Assembly (NCBI GenBank): GCA_958347955.1
Contig: CATVXH010000002.1
Coordinates: 129,479-193,478, forward strand
DNA length: 64,000 nt
DNA from: an uncultured Sutterella sp.
GTDB taxonomy: Bacteria; Pseudomonadota; Gammaproteobacteria; Burkholderiales; Burkholderiaceae_F
Direction: 5' to 3'
Positions 44,043 to 53,263 of the stretch are shown here, one piece after another (within the stretch, counting starts at the first letter, position 1; every line of letters begins with the position of its first letter). The notes beneath the pieces were generated by a model, which was not told where the DNA came from, did no database searches, and saw nothing but the letters and a program-made list of their open reading frames with translations. Made by a program: the position numbers and the translations under genes.

Positions 44043-45824
44043 ATGAAGAGTTTTTCCAAAAAGAGTTTGGTGTTGGGTGTGATGCTGGCAATCGGCGCTA
44101 CAGCGCAAGCAGCCTACCTCGGACAACTGCAAGTCACCAGCCAAGCCGGTCAGAATTTCCAGGCGACATTTTTAGTGCACGATGTTTCACCCAGCGGGAC
44201 TTCGCTTACCGCCCGTTTGGCTCCCGCTGAAACCTACGCCAAGTACGGCATCGCGATGCCGCAAACCGCCAAGGGACTTAATTTGGCTTTGATCAGCAAG
44301 TCGCCCCTGACGCTTCGCATCACCGCCAATCGCCCCGCGGTTGAGCGCGCCTTCCCGCTTTTAGTGGAATTAAACGAAGGCGGTCGGGTGACGGTGCGCC
44401 AATACAACATTCATATCGGCGCCACGGGGTCGGTGGAACCGGTTGAAGTGGTGGCAATGGGAAGCGCGGTCGCCACGCAAGCGCAACCTGCAACGCCTCC
44501 TAAGGCCACAGAGAAACCCGCTGTCCGAGAGGCCAAGCCCGTTTCTCAAGAAGCCATGACGCCGCTAGAGCGCATGCAGGCAAAAAATTACGATTTAAGC
44601 AAACCTGTTTTAATCGAGGCAGGTTATACGCCCTGGTCTTTAGGTGTTCTTTATCAAAAGCGCTATCCCAACGCGAGTGTCAATCAGGTGCTTGTGGCTT
44701 TGGCGATTCAAAATCCTGAAGCTTTCCCTGCCGGTAACGTCAGACAATTAAAGGCGGGGGCCAAGGTCACCGCGCCGTCGGCCTCATTGGTTGAGTCTAT
44801 CGATGCGCAGACCGCCAGAGAAATTGTTCAAAAGGGACTTAACATTGAAGAGGTGGCTCAGCGCCCCGCGCCGATTGAAAAGCCGAAAGCTAAGAAGTCT
44901 GCCGCAAGCGTGAAACCTGCGCCGATTAAGGAAGTTAAGGAAAGCAAGGAAGTCAAGGAAGCACCGGTTGTTGAGGAAGTTGTGCCTCCGCCTGCTGCGC
45001 CTACGACTCCGGCAGTGGCAACGACTCCTAAGGCGCCTCAAGGTGATTTGACACCGGCTGATAAGGCCGCGGAGCCTGACTCTTCTGAAGCGCCGGCTGC
45101 CGTTGAGCCGCCGCCCGAACCTGTCGCTCCCAATGACGCGACTGTGACGGAGCAAGAGCCTTCGCCTCAAGATGCGATGCCAACTTTGGAAATCATGACA
45201 GAAGAGCAGGCGCCTGTTGAAGAGGAATCTTCTTCATGGTTCTGGTACCTGTTGATTGTGTTGATGTTGGGTGCTGCCGGATTTATTTATTGGCGCACAA
45301 AGCAGGGCCGTTACGTTGATTTTCAGTCCTTTAAAAAAGTGATGAATAAGGGTCGCGCCCCTGTGCGTGAAGAACCCGTGGTTCGTCAAGCGCCAAGAAG
45401 CCAACAAGCGCCGCAACCCAGCGTGGCGCGGCCGGTTGAAACGATCAATCATGCGCCTCGCCGTGAAGAGCCCCGCGCGGCCGTGCAGCCTGCTCCCGTC
45501 AAGCCCGCGCCGACGGTCGCCGCTCCTCAGGAACCGATCAAACCGGCTCAACCGGCGCCGTCAGCCAATGTTTTTGACTTGGTTGCCGATGATGAGCCTG
45601 TTGAGGTTAAGCCCGCGGCGGTGAAGGCGCCCGAGCAGCCCAAAGCCCAGCCTTCCGTTGATGATCATGGAATGAAGGATTCGCTCGATATGGCACGCTC
45701 CTTTATTTCGATCGGCGCGAAGAATGAGGCGATCGCTTTGCTTCAGGAAGTTTTGCAAAAGGGAAGCTCCGCCGACAAGGCTCAAGCGGAAGCCCTTTTA
45801 AAGCAAATTCATGAGCGCGGCTAA
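44043..45824 (+). CDS. fimV: FimV/HubP-like pole-organising protein
   Basis: A 593-residue envelope protein. Signal peptide (LGVMLAIGATAQAAYLGQL), an N-terminal FimV domain with LGQLQVTSQAGQNFQATFLV, and a LysM-like region around residues 185-245 (YTPWSLGVLYQKRYPNASVNQVLVALAIQNPEAF described in parts). A long Pro/Ala/Glu linker, one membrane helix (FWYLLIVLMLGAAGFIYW, about 400), and a cytoplasmic tail ending in the short FimV_C segment KDSLDMARSFISIGAKNEAIALLQEVL. It anchors polar machinery and peptidoglycan. truA overlaps its stop by one base. Confidence 0.9.
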   Translation: MKSFSKKSLVLGVMLAIGATAQAAYLGQLQVTSQAGQNFQATFLVHDVSPSGTSLTARLAPAETYAKYGIAMPQTAKGLNLALISKSPLTLRITANRPAVERAFPLLVELNEGGRVTVRQYNIHIGATGSVEPVEVVAMGSAVATQAQPATPPKATEKPAVREAKPVSQEAMTPLERMQAKNYDLSKPVLIEAGYTPWSLGVLYQKRYPNASVNQVLVALAIQNPEAFPAGNVRQLKAGAKVTAPSASLVESIDAQTAREIVQKGLNIEEVAQRPAPIEKPKAKKSAASVKPAPIKEVKESKEVKEAPVVEEVVPPPAAPTTPAVATTPKAPQGDLTPADKAAEPDSSEAPAAVEPPPEPVAPNDATVTEQEPSPQDAMPTLEIMTEEQAPVEEESSSWFWYLLIVLMLGAAGFIYWRTKQGRYVDFQSFKKVMNKGRAPVREEPVVRQAPRSQQAPQPSVARPVETINHAPRREEPRAAVQPAPVKPAPTVAAPQEPIKPAQPAPSANVFDLVADDEPVEVKPAAVKAPEQPKAQPSVDDHGMKDSLDMARSFISIGAKNEAIALLQEVLQKGSSADKAQAEALLKQIHERG

Positions 45825-46648
45825 TGAGGGTAGCTTTAGGCGTTCAATATAACGGTTCGGCATTTTGCGGTTGGCAAACCCAGCCCAAAGTGCCGAATGT
45901 CCAGGACACATTGGAATCGGCACTGAAAGCGTTTGCGACAGTGCCGATTTCGACTGTTTGTGCCGGACGTACTGACACTGGAGTTCATGCCACGCATCAG
46001 GTGGTTGACTTCGAAGCGCCCGTTTCCCGTCCGATGACCGCTTGGGTGCGTGGGGTCAATACGTTTCTGCCGCCCTCCGTCGCTGTCCGTTGGGCCTATG
46101 AAGTGCCCGAGGATTTTTCCGCGCGCTTTAGTGCCACTGAGCGCACCTATGAATATTGGCTTTTAAATGATCCTGTTCGCTCACCCTTGACGGAAGGTTT
46201 GGTGGGGTGGGTCTTTCGGCCTTGCGATGAAGATAAAATGCAGCGGGCCGCTCAATACCTTCTCGGTGAGCATGATTTCACGAGTTTCAGGGCCTCTGAG
46301 TGCCAAGCTAAGAGTCCGATTCGCACGATTCATGAAGTGACGGTTAAACGTTCAGGCAAAATGATCGGCATTCGTTTCAGAGCCAACGCTTTTTTGCACC
46401 ATATGGTGCGCAACATTGTCGGCAGCCTTGTGTACGTCGGCACCGGCCGAGAAAGCGTGCAGTGGTTTAAGGAAGTGCTTGAGGCATGTGATCGGACAAT
46501 AGCCGCGCCCACTTTTGCCGCAGGCGGTCTTTATCTTGTAGGAGTCCGCTATCCCGAATTATCCTATTTGCCATCTTATAGCCCTGCTCCTTGGTTATTT
46601 GATGTTCAGCCGACCGTCTCAAATAAAATAACCGAAATTGGGCATTAG
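45824..46648 (+). CDS. truA: tRNA pseudouridine(38-40) synthase
   Basis: A 274-residue enzyme modifying the anticodon arm of tRNAs. The catalytic Asp is in CAGRTDTGVHATHQV (about residue 53), and VRNIVGSLVYVGTGR near the C-terminus is the second conserved block. Overlaps fimV by one base (TAATG). In many Burkholderiales trpF-trpB-trpA follow here; in this genome accD follows after 69 bp instead. Confidence 0.96.
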   Translation: MRVALGVQYNGSAFCGWQTQPKVPNVQDTLESALKAFATVPISTVCAGRTDTGVHATHQVVDFEAPVSRPMTAWVRGVNTFLPPSVAVRWAYEVPEDFSARFSATERTYEYWLLNDPVRSPLTEGLVGWVFRPCDEDKMQRAAQYLLGEHDFTSFRASECQAKSPIRTIHEVTVKRSGKMIGIRFRANAFLHHMVRNIVGSLVYVGTGRESVQWFKEVLEACDRTIAAPTFAAGGLYLVGVRYPELSYLPSYSPAPWLFDVQPTVSNKITEIGH

Positions 46649-46717
46649 AGAAGGCTCGCGAATTTGTTAAAATCCACAATCGTGTAATCGTACAGAATTG
46701 TTTTAAAGGACATTTTT

Positions 46718-47599
46718 ATGAGTTGGATCGATCGGTTGTTGCCTCGCATTCATAAATCGGATACAGAGCATCACGATAAAAAGGAAAGCATGATTCCGGA
46801 AGGCCTGTGGACGAAGTGCCCGAGTTGCGAGCAAGTGCTTTATACCGAGGAATTGCGCGACTCCCTCATGGTTTGCCCCAAGTGTGGGCATCACATGCGT
46901 ATCGGCGCCCGCGAAAGAGTAGAAAATTTTCTTGACGCCCAGAATCAAGTCGAAATTACTCAAGAAGTGCAGCCGACTGACCCCTTGAAGTTTGTCGACA
47001 GCAAGCCTTATCCGGCGCGTCTGGCTCAGGCTCAGCAAAAAACCGGCGAAACGGATGCCTTGGTTGTTAAGCGCGGCACGCTTCGCGGTCTGCCCGTGGT
47101 GGTGGCGGCTTTTGAGTTTAACTTCATGGGCGGCTCCATGGGATCGGTTGTGGGTGAGCGCTTTGTGCGTGGTGTCGCGGAAGCCACGCGCATGAAGTGC
47201 CCCTTTATCTGTTTTGCCGCCTCGGGTGGCGCCCGCATGCAGGAAGGCTTGTTGTCTTTGATGCAAATGGCAAAGACCACAGCGGCCATTGCGGGTTTGG
47301 CTCAAGAAAAGCTCCCGTTTATTTCGGTGCTTACCGACCCGACGATGGGTGGTGTGTCGGCAAGTTTTGCTTTCATGGGCGATGTGGTGATCGCTGAGCC
47401 TAGAGCGCTCATTGGTTTTGCCGGACCTCGAGTGATTGAGCAGACGGTTCGTGAAAAGTTGCCCGACGGTTTCCAACGTTCAGAATTCTTGTTGAAGAAA
47501 GGTGCAATTGATATGATCGTTGACCGTCGCGAAATGCGCGCCAATATCGCTGAAATCATGGCTATGCTGATGAGAAAGCGCATTACGGACGCCGAATAA
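46718..47599 (+). CDS. accD: Acetyl-CoA carboxylase carboxyltransferase subunit beta
   Basis: A 293-residue subunit of the fatty-acid-initiating carboxylase. An N-terminal zinc ribbon has paired Cys in KCPSCEQVLY and VCPKCGHHM. The crotonase-like core shows MGGSMGSVVGERFVRG, CFAASGGARMQEGLLSLMQM and GPRVIEQTVREKLPDGFQ. Length typical. The alpha subunit is not in the window. A hairpin separates it from folC. Confidence 0.98.
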   Translation: MSWIDRLLPRIHKSDTEHHDKKESMIPEGLWTKCPSCEQVLYTEELRDSLMVCPKCGHHMRIGARERVENFLDAQNQVEITQEVQPTDPLKFVDSKPYPARLAQAQQKTGETDALVVKRGTLRGLPVVVAAFEFNFMGGSMGSVVGERFVRGVAEATRMKCPFICFAASGGARMQEGLLSLMQMAKTTAAIAGLAQEKLPFISVLTDPTMGGVSASFAFMGDVVIAEPRALIGFAGPRVIEQTVREKLPDGFQRSEFLLKKGAIDMIVDRREMRANIAEIMAMLMRKRITDAE

Positions 47600-47636
47600 G
47601 CGTTAAGCTTCAAACAAATTAAAATAGCGCCGTCAA

Positions 47637-47669
47637 GACCACGCTTTAGTGCGTGGTCGCGTTGTTTTT
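47637..47669 (+). terminator. Terminator or attenuator between accD and folC
   Basis: GACCACGC (47637-47644) pairs perfectly with GCGTGGTC (47651-47658) around a 6-base loop and a T-rich GTTGTTTTT follows. It lies 11 bp before folC on the same strand, so partial termination is likely. Confidence 0.65.
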
Positions 47670-47679
47670 GGACTAGGAA

Positions 47680-48948
47680 ATGTCTCAAGGTAAAGATACT
47701 TTAAACGAGTGGTTGGATTACATTCTCGCATCGCATCCTGAAAATGTGATCGAGTTGGGATTGACTCGCATGGAGAAGATGCTAGCGCGTCTGAACATTC
47801 GTTTTGACTGTCCGGTGATCACAGTGGCGGGGACCAACGGTAAGGGCAGCACCTGCGCGATGCTGGAATCCATTTATCGCGCGGCAGGCTATAAAACGGC
47901 CATGCATACGTCGCCTCATATGTTGCGCTTTAACGAAAGGGCGAAAATTAACGGCCGCGATGTTGACGACGCAAGCTTAGTAAGCGCTTTTAAAGAAGTG
48001 GAATCTGCCCGTGACGGGTTGGGTTTGACGTATTTTGAATTTACCGCTTTGGGGATTTTGAAAGTTTTTCAAAACGCCAAACCCGATGTGGTCATTTTGG
48101 AAATCGGTTTGGGCGGCAGACTCGATGCTATTAACGCGTTGGATCCCACGGCGTCCATCGTTACAACCGTGGGTGTGGATCATGAAGCCTACCTTGGCAA
48201 TACCCGTGAGGCAATCGGTTGGGAAAAGGCGCACGTGTATCGCGCGGGTCGGGTAGCGGTTTGCGCGGATAAAAATCCACCTTTGAAACTGCTTCAATAT
48301 GCCGAAGCCATTAAGAGCGATCTTCTTGTGGCTGATCGTGACTTTTCGGTTAAAGAGGATGCTCGCGGGCTCATGCGCTTTCAGATGAAAGACATCGATT
48401 GGACTTTGCCAAAACCCGCTTTGGCAGGGCGCAACCAAATGGATAACGCCGCCGGGGTGCTTGCGCTCATTGTGGCTTTATCGGGTAAGTTGCCTGTGAC
48501 TGAAGACAATGTGCGTGAGGGACTGAAAACCGTTCGGGTAACCGCCCGATTTGAGAAGGTTCAATCCGATCCGACGGTCATTTTGGATGTGGGGCATAAT
48601 CCGCATGCGGCCAATGTGTTGGCCCAAAATGTAAAAGATTTGGGTTCAGAAGGTAAAACATTCGCTGTTTTCGGAATGCTCGCTGACAAAGACATGCTTG
48701 ATGTGGTCAAAATTATGTCAGGCGTGATCGATCAGTGGTTTATTACCGGGCTGCCAGGGCCGCGAGGCGCCACAGGTGAGGAGCTCTATCGCGTCATGCT
48801 TGAGGCAGGTGTCAAGCCCGAGACGATCGAGCTTAGCTCGGATGTCAGAGAAGCATTTGAACGGGCCAAACAGACAGCGGCGATCATTGATAAAATTATT
48901 ATTTTCGGTTCCTTTGTCACCGTAACCGCGGCGTTGCCGCTTGTGTGA
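47680..48948 (+). CDS. folC: Dihydrofolate synthase/folylpolyglutamate synthase
   Basis: A 422-residue Mur-ligase-family enzyme that adds glutamate to dihydropteroate and folates. The P-loop is VAGTNGKGSTCAMLESIY (about residues 48-65), the Mur-type Asp/Glu block is VVILEIGLGGRLDAINAL, and the C-terminal domain has VILDVGHNPHAANVL. Length and order are normal. The SPOR-domain gene starts 4 bp downstream. Confidence 0.97.
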   Translation: MSQGKDTLNEWLDYILASHPENVIELGLTRMEKMLARLNIRFDCPVITVAGTNGKGSTCAMLESIYRAAGYKTAMHTSPHMLRFNERAKINGRDVDDASLVSAFKEVESARDGLGLTYFEFTALGILKVFQNAKPDVVILEIGLGGRLDAINALDPTASIVTTVGVDHEAYLGNTREAIGWEKAHVYRAGRVAVCADKNPPLKLLQYAEAIKSDLLVADRDFSVKEDARGLMRFQMKDIDWTLPKPALAGRNQMDNAAGVLALIVALSGKLPVTEDNVREGLKTVRVTARFEKVQSDPTVILDVGHNPHAANVLAQNVKDLGSEGKTFAVFGMLADKDMLDVVKIMSGVIDQWFITGLPGPRGATGEELYRVMLEAGVKPETIELSSDVREAFERAKQTAAIIDKIIIFGSFVTVTAALPLV

Positions 48949-48952
48949 GTAA

Positions 48953-49954
48953 ATGCAAGAATCCAATAAGCCTACTCAAGAAGAAGCTTTCTGGAAGAAC
49001 CCTCAGGCGGCAGGGGAGACGGGGCTCGACCATCTCGGAGAAGACAAAGAGATGGAGGTGAGCCAAATGAAAGCGCGTTTCCGTCACCGAGTGGTGGGGG
49101 CGGTGGTGCTGGTTGCGGCGCTAGCCACAACGCTTCCTATTTTGTTTGAAAAGCCTGCCATTGAGGCTGATCGCCACGCGCAGACCCAGATTCCTCAAAT
49201 ATCCAAGGAACCCTTCTATAAGATGGAGCTTCCCGTAAACGGTCAGCCGAAAGTCTCCATGCCCGCTGATCAGGGCGCGTTAAAAGATTTAACCAAACCC
49301 AATGAAGTAAAGGATGTGCCTGAGGCTCATCCCACGCCGGAATTGGAGCAAGCGAAAACGCCTTCAACTTATGCGCCCGCTCAAGAGGGCTCCCTTTATA
49401 TCCAAGTGCTCGCCACCTCGAGTGAATCGGGCGCCATGCGTGAAATGGCCCGTTATCAGGCCATGGGATTGCCCGTGTATTCCGTGAAGGTGCAAAAGAA
49501 GTCTGCGACTCTTTGGCGTGTGCGTTTGGGGCTATTTAAGACGAAAGAAGAGGCTGACCGCGTGGTGAGGATTTTGGACAGTAAAAAGATTTCTCACATG
49601 CCGGTTCAGGTTGAAGTCAGCGCCAAGAAAGAAATAAACCGCATCGCTCCGGCTCGCACATTGGAAAGCGCAGCGCAGGAAGCGCATTCGCGCTCCCAAA
49701 CGAAAGCGGCGCCGCAGGCCGCGGCAGTGAAAACTGAAAAATCCGCGCCGGCTAAAAAAGCTGAGACAAAATCTCAGAAAACCGCAAAGCCAGCAGCGGC
49801 TAAGACTTCTGAGCCAACCGCTAAGAAGTCCGTTCAAACCGAACGCAAGGCAGCTCCTAAACAAAATAAAGGCAGCGCGGATCCGCTTGCCGATTTACTG
49901 AAATCAACCCGCGAAGACGTGATCAGTCAAAAGCTTCGCGAAGCCGGTCAATGA
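48953..49954 (+). CDS. SPOR-domain cell division protein, DedD-like with a basic tail
   Basis: A 333-residue membrane protein. One helix near residues 45-62 (VVGAVVLVAALATTLPILF) places the C-terminus in the periplasm. The SPOR domain lies at about 140-215 (SLYIQVLATSSESGAMREM, then LWRVRLGLFKTKEEADRVV) and should bind denuded septal peptidoglycan. Unlike E. coli DedD, about 115 residues rich in Ala, Lys and Pro follow the SPOR domain and end in DPLADLLKSTREDVISQKLREAG. Conserved position between folC and cvpA in Burkholderiales. Confidence 0.85.
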   Translation: MQESNKPTQEEAFWKNPQAAGETGLDHLGEDKEMEVSQMKARFRHRVVGAVVLVAALATTLPILFEKPAIEADRHAQTQIPQISKEPFYKMELPVNGQPKVSMPADQGALKDLTKPNEVKDVPEAHPTPELEQAKTPSTYAPAQEGSLYIQVLATSSESGAMREMARYQAMGLPVYSVKVQKKSATLWRVRLGLFKTKEEADRVVRILDSKKISHMPVQVEVSAKKEINRIAPARTLESAAQEAHSRSQTKAAPQAAAVKTEKSAPAKKAETKSQKTAKPAAAKTSEPTAKKSVQTERKAAPKQNKGSADPLADLLKSTREDVISQKLREAGQ

Positions 49955-49962
49955 AAGGATAG

Positions 49963-50454
49963 ATGATCGTGAACGAATTGGACTGGGCCATCATTATCGT
50001 TTTGGTGCTCTCGACGGTGGTGGGAGTCACGCGCGGAGTGGTTCGTGAGATATTGTCCATTGTCGGTTGGGTGATCGGCATTGTGTTTGCCATTCGCTTT
50101 TCACCTGAATTGGCCGCGCATATTCCGTTGGAGAGTTTGGGTCCTGCGATTCGCACGATTATTGCGGCGGTGCTGATATGCGTCGCTTGTGTGTTTGCGA
50201 TCGGCCTGTTGGGGACGATTTTGCGAAAAATGCTCGAAGTGGCGCGCATCAGCGCCGAAGATCGTGTGCTTGGCAGCGTGTTCGGATTTTTGCGCGGAGT
50301 GGTTTTTGTGTGCGCAGTGGTGTTCTTGGCGGGAATGACAAGTGCCGCTTCCACCCAAGTGTGGCGCCACTCTGTGTGTATTCCGCTTGCGGAAAATGTG
50401 ATCGATTGGGTTATGCCCCTGATGCCTGAGTCGATTGCGAAGCTTCGCCGCTAA
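49963..50454 (+). CDS. cvpA: CvpA family membrane protein
   Basis: A 163-residue protein with four or five membrane helices: WAIIIVLVLSTVVGVTRGVVREI, VGWVIGIVFAIRF, TIIAAVLICVACVFAIGLLGTIL and a final helix near 115-130. The TRGxxREI segment is typical. CvpA supports colicin V production and envelope tolerance of bile-type stress in enterics; its molecular role is open. ATG at 49963 follows AAAGGA. It directly precedes purF, as in most proteobacteria. Confidence 0.92.
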   Translation: MIVNELDWAIIIVLVLSTVVGVTRGVVREILSIVGWVIGIVFAIRFSPELAAHIPLESLGPAIRTIIAAVLICVACVFAIGLLGTILRKMLEVARISAEDRVLGSVFGFLRGVVFVCAVVFLAGMTSAASTQVWRHSVCIPLAENVIDWVMPLMPESIAKLRR

Positions 50455-50504
50455 TGCGGACAGGAAAGGTTTGTTTTTAAATTTTTAACCGATGAGGCTA
50501 TCAA

Positions 50505-51998
50505 ATGTGTGGGATTGTGGGTCTTTACTCTCATGAGCCGGTGAACCAACGGCTTTACGATTCGTTGCTGTTGCTGCAACACCGCGGACAAGACGCGGCC
50601 GGTATCGCGACGCTTGATGGGCTGACCTTTCATATTCATAAGGCCATGGGCCTTGTGAGGGACGTGTTCAGAACCCGCAATATGCGGGAGCTGACGGGCA
50701 ACAGCGGTGTGGGGCAAGTGCGCTATCCCACACAAGGCAACGCTGACAGCAACGAAGAAAGTCAGCCTTTTTATGTCAATGCCCCTTACGGCATCATGTT
50801 TGTGCACAACGGCAACCTCACCAACGCCGAGGAGTTAAAGCAGGAGCTCTATGACTCCGATCGCCGTCACATCAATACGACGAGCGACTCCGAAGTGCTT
50901 TTAAACGTCTTGGCTGACGAAATTTCACGTTTGACAATGAACTGCAAGATTTCGCCCGAAATCGCTTTTCAAGCGGTTAAAGGCGTGCATAAACGTGTCA
51001 AGGGCGCCTACGCCTGCATTGCTTTGATCGCAGGCAAGGGCATGCTTGCATTTCGCGATCCGTACGGCATCCGCCCGCTTTGCTATGGCACAAAAGAAAC
51101 GCCGTCCGGCACCGATGTGATTTTTGCCTCTGAGTCCGATGTGCTTGAAGCCCAAGAATACGAAACGCTCTTTAATGTGGCCCCGGGCGAAGCAATTTGG
51201 GTGGATGCTCAAGGACAAATCCACAAGGCGCAATGCGCGGACAATTCTGAACTTGTTCCCTGCGCTTTTGAGTACGTCTACTTGGCACGTCCGGATAGCG
51301 TGATTGACGGTATTTCTGTGTACGGCGCCCGCCTGCGTTTGGGTGAGTACCTGGCTCACGAAGTGGCCCGTCGCATTCCGGTTGACGAGATTGATGTTGT
51401 GATGCCGATTCCGGACAGCTCGCGTCCTGCCGCTCAGCAATTGGCGCAACGTTTGCGTTTGCCTTACCGAGAAGGTTTCATCAAAAACCGTTACGTGGGT
51501 CGTACCTTCATCATGCCGGGACAAGCGATCCGTAAAAAGACCGTTCGCCAAAAATTAAACGCCATGGCGGTCGAATTTAAGGATAAGAATGTGCTCTTGG
51601 TTGATGACTCCATTGTGCGTGGCACGACGATGAGAGAAATCGTGCGCATGACTAAACAGGCAGGGGCTAAGAAAGTCTTTGTGGCTAGCGCCGCTCCTCG
51701 CGTGTGCTTCCCCAATGTCTACGGTATTGACATGCCGACGCGCGCGGAATTGATCTGTGGCGACGGTAAGAGCGATGACGAGGTCTGCAAGCTTCTCGAA
51801 GCTGATGCGGTGGTCTATCAACGCCTTGAAGATTTGAAGTCTGCGCTTCACGATATGAATCCCGAGATTAAGCGCTTTGAGTGCTCTTGTTTTGACGGGG
51901 ATTATGTAACGGGTGATGTGACCGATGAGTATTTGGCTAAGCTGGAAGCGCAAGCCAAGGCCGCCAAGGCTCAGCCGAAAAAGCCTGAAGAAGACTAA
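50505..51998 (+). CDS. purF: Amidophosphoribosyltransferase
   Basis: A 497-residue enzyme for the first committed step of purine synthesis. Cys2 (MCGIVGLY) is the N-terminal glutaminase nucleophile after Met removal. LLLQHRGQDAAGIAT and GVGQVRYPTQGN follow, and the PRPP loop is VLLVDDSIVRGTTMREI (about residue 365-380). The C-terminal tail is Lys/Ala-rich. Likely co-transcribed with cvpA and ends in a strong terminator. Confidence 0.98.
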   Translation: MCGIVGLYSHEPVNQRLYDSLLLLQHRGQDAAGIATLDGLTFHIHKAMGLVRDVFRTRNMRELTGNSGVGQVRYPTQGNADSNEESQPFYVNAPYGIMFVHNGNLTNAEELKQELYDSDRRHINTTSDSEVLLNVLADEISRLTMNCKISPEIAFQAVKGVHKRVKGAYACIALIAGKGMLAFRDPYGIRPLCYGTKETPSGTDVIFASESDVLEAQEYETLFNVAPGEAIWVDAQGQIHKAQCADNSELVPCAFEYVYLARPDSVIDGISVYGARLRLGEYLAHEVARRIPVDEIDVVMPIPDSSRPAAQQLAQRLRLPYREGFIKNRYVGRTFIMPGQAIRKKTVRQKLNAMAVEFKDKNVLLVDDSIVRGTTMREIVRMTKQAGAKKVFVASAAPRVCFPNVYGIDMPTRAELICGDGKSDDEVCKLLEADAVVYQRLEDLKSALHDMNPEIKRFECSCFDGDYVTGDVTDEYLAKLEAQAKAAKAQPKKPEED

Positions 51999-52032
51999 GA
52001 ATACAAAATTCTGAGTTAAGCTTAAATAAAAT

Positions 52033-52067
52033 GGGGAGGACTTGAAAAAGGTTCTCCTCTTTTTTTT
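52033..52067 (+). terminator. Rho-independent terminator after purF
   Basis: GGGGAGGAC (52033-52041) pairs with GTTCTCCTC (52051-52059) through two G-U pairs, followed at once by eight T (52060-52067). It lies 35 bp after the purF stop. Confidence 0.88.
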
Positions 52068-52417
52068 GAAAAATCCTAAAGTCCAAGACACCGCACTAAA
52101 GAATCAAATGATGCGGAGCACTTTTTTGTTTTGTAATCAAACACTGTCAATCAGTCATGAGGACGCATGACTTCAATCACTCCATCACTCGGAAAAGCTA
52201 AACTCGACCTCTATAAAATTCGTAAAACGTGACAAGATTATCTAGTTTTCATGTAAGAAACGTTACATCATTAAATTTTCACTGAAGATGTCCGTGCTCA
52301 AACGCAATGTTTTTCGAAATCAAGGAGTTATGACCTTGATCTTTCCGCTCTTCAAGGTTTGAACAAGACAGAGACGACTGCCGGAAAAGTTAAAAAGGAA
52401 GGTAATCAACCTTGTTT
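52068..52417. other. Intergenic region without a recognised feature
   Basis: About 350 bp between the purF terminator and the end of the leftward sugar transferase gene. Moderately AT-rich. I found no start with a ribosome binding site, no RNA fold of note and no repeat worth naming. Confidence 0.4.
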
Positions 52418-52978
52418 TTAATGCACTATATCGTCCTGTTTGATGACTTTCCAAATCGTCAGGCAAATAATTTTGATATCAAAGGCTAATGAGCGTCGAT
52501 TCATGTATTCGATATCCAGGGCCGCTTTATCATCCCCACTGATACAGGTTCGACCGTTGATTTGCGCCCAACCGGAGATGCCCGGCAACAGCTTATCAAC
52601 CCCGGCGACTCTTCTCAGTTCTAAAACGTGAGTTTCAATCGGCAACAGAGGTCGCGGTCCGATTAAGCTCATATCGCCTTTGAGGACAGACCAAAATTGA
52701 GGAATTTCATCGAGACTTGTTTTACGGATAAATTCGCCGACTTTGGTGATGTAGCTGCCCGCATTGGAAAATTTTTCAGCTTCAACCACAGGAGCGCCGA
52801 CACTCATGGAGCGAAATTTAGGCATGATAAAAGGTTTGCCGTTTCTTCCAATGCGTTCAGACCAGTACAGGACGGGACCGGGAGAGTCTAATTTGATGGC
52901 GACTGCAACAATCAACGCCACCGGTATCATGATTGGCAAGGAAACTAGAATTAAAACAACGTCAAGCAAACGCTTCAT
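52418..52978 (-). CDS. Initiating sugar-phosphate transferase (WcaJ/PglC-like)
   Basis: A 186-residue monotopic phosphoglycosyltransferase of the small type. It has MKRLLDVVLILVSLPIMIPV (re-entrant membrane helix), GPVLYWSERIGRNGKPFIMPKFRSM, the catalytic Asp-Glu in TSLDEIPQFWSVLKGDMSLIGPRPLLP, and GISGWAQINGR. It transfers a sugar-1-phosphate to undecaprenyl phosphate, starting an O-antigen, capsule or glycan chain. ATG 52978 is preferred to TTG 52996, which adds six residues; neither has a clear ribosome binding site. No glycan genes are adjacent; it probably serves the cluster at 57-64 kb. Confidence 0.92.
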   Translation of the reverse strand: MKRLLDVVLILVSLPIMIPVALIVAVAIKLDSPGPVLYWSERIGRNGKPFIMPKFRSMSVGAPVVEAEKFSNAGSYITKVGEFIRKTSLDEIPQFWSVLKGDMSLIGPRPLLPIETHVLELRRVAGVDKLLPGISGWAQINGRTCISGDDKAALDIEYMNRRSLAFDIKIICLTIWKVIKQDDIVH

Positions 52979-53263
52979 TGAAAATCGAAAAGTCAATAAG
53001 TCAATCAGGTTCTAAATTGTAAAACAAAAGTAGTATTTCTGTTGTTGTCTTGAGAATTTCTCACAATTATGAAAAATCCGTCAAGAGACATTGCCTGAGG
53101 TCTTGATGCTTAATGCCTTTTTGAGGCCGAATGATGGAATCTAATGGCGAAACCATTTTTGGAAAATTGTCTTACTGTTTTTGGGGCATAGGAAAATGAC
53201 CGTTTTCGCCCATAAGGATTGAGCCTAGTTTGCGTTAAAATCAAAGAAAAAACAAGGATTATT

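Noticed and set aside
44784..45551. Long Arg-rich open frames on the minus strand inside fimV
   Set aside because: They are antisense shadows of the Pro/Ala/Glu-rich FimV linker; low-complexity composition, no ribosome binding site and no family similarity.
51555..52091. A 178-codon open frame on the minus strand over the purF 3' end
   Set aside because: Antisense to conserved purF codons and running through the purF terminator; no start context or recognisable domain.
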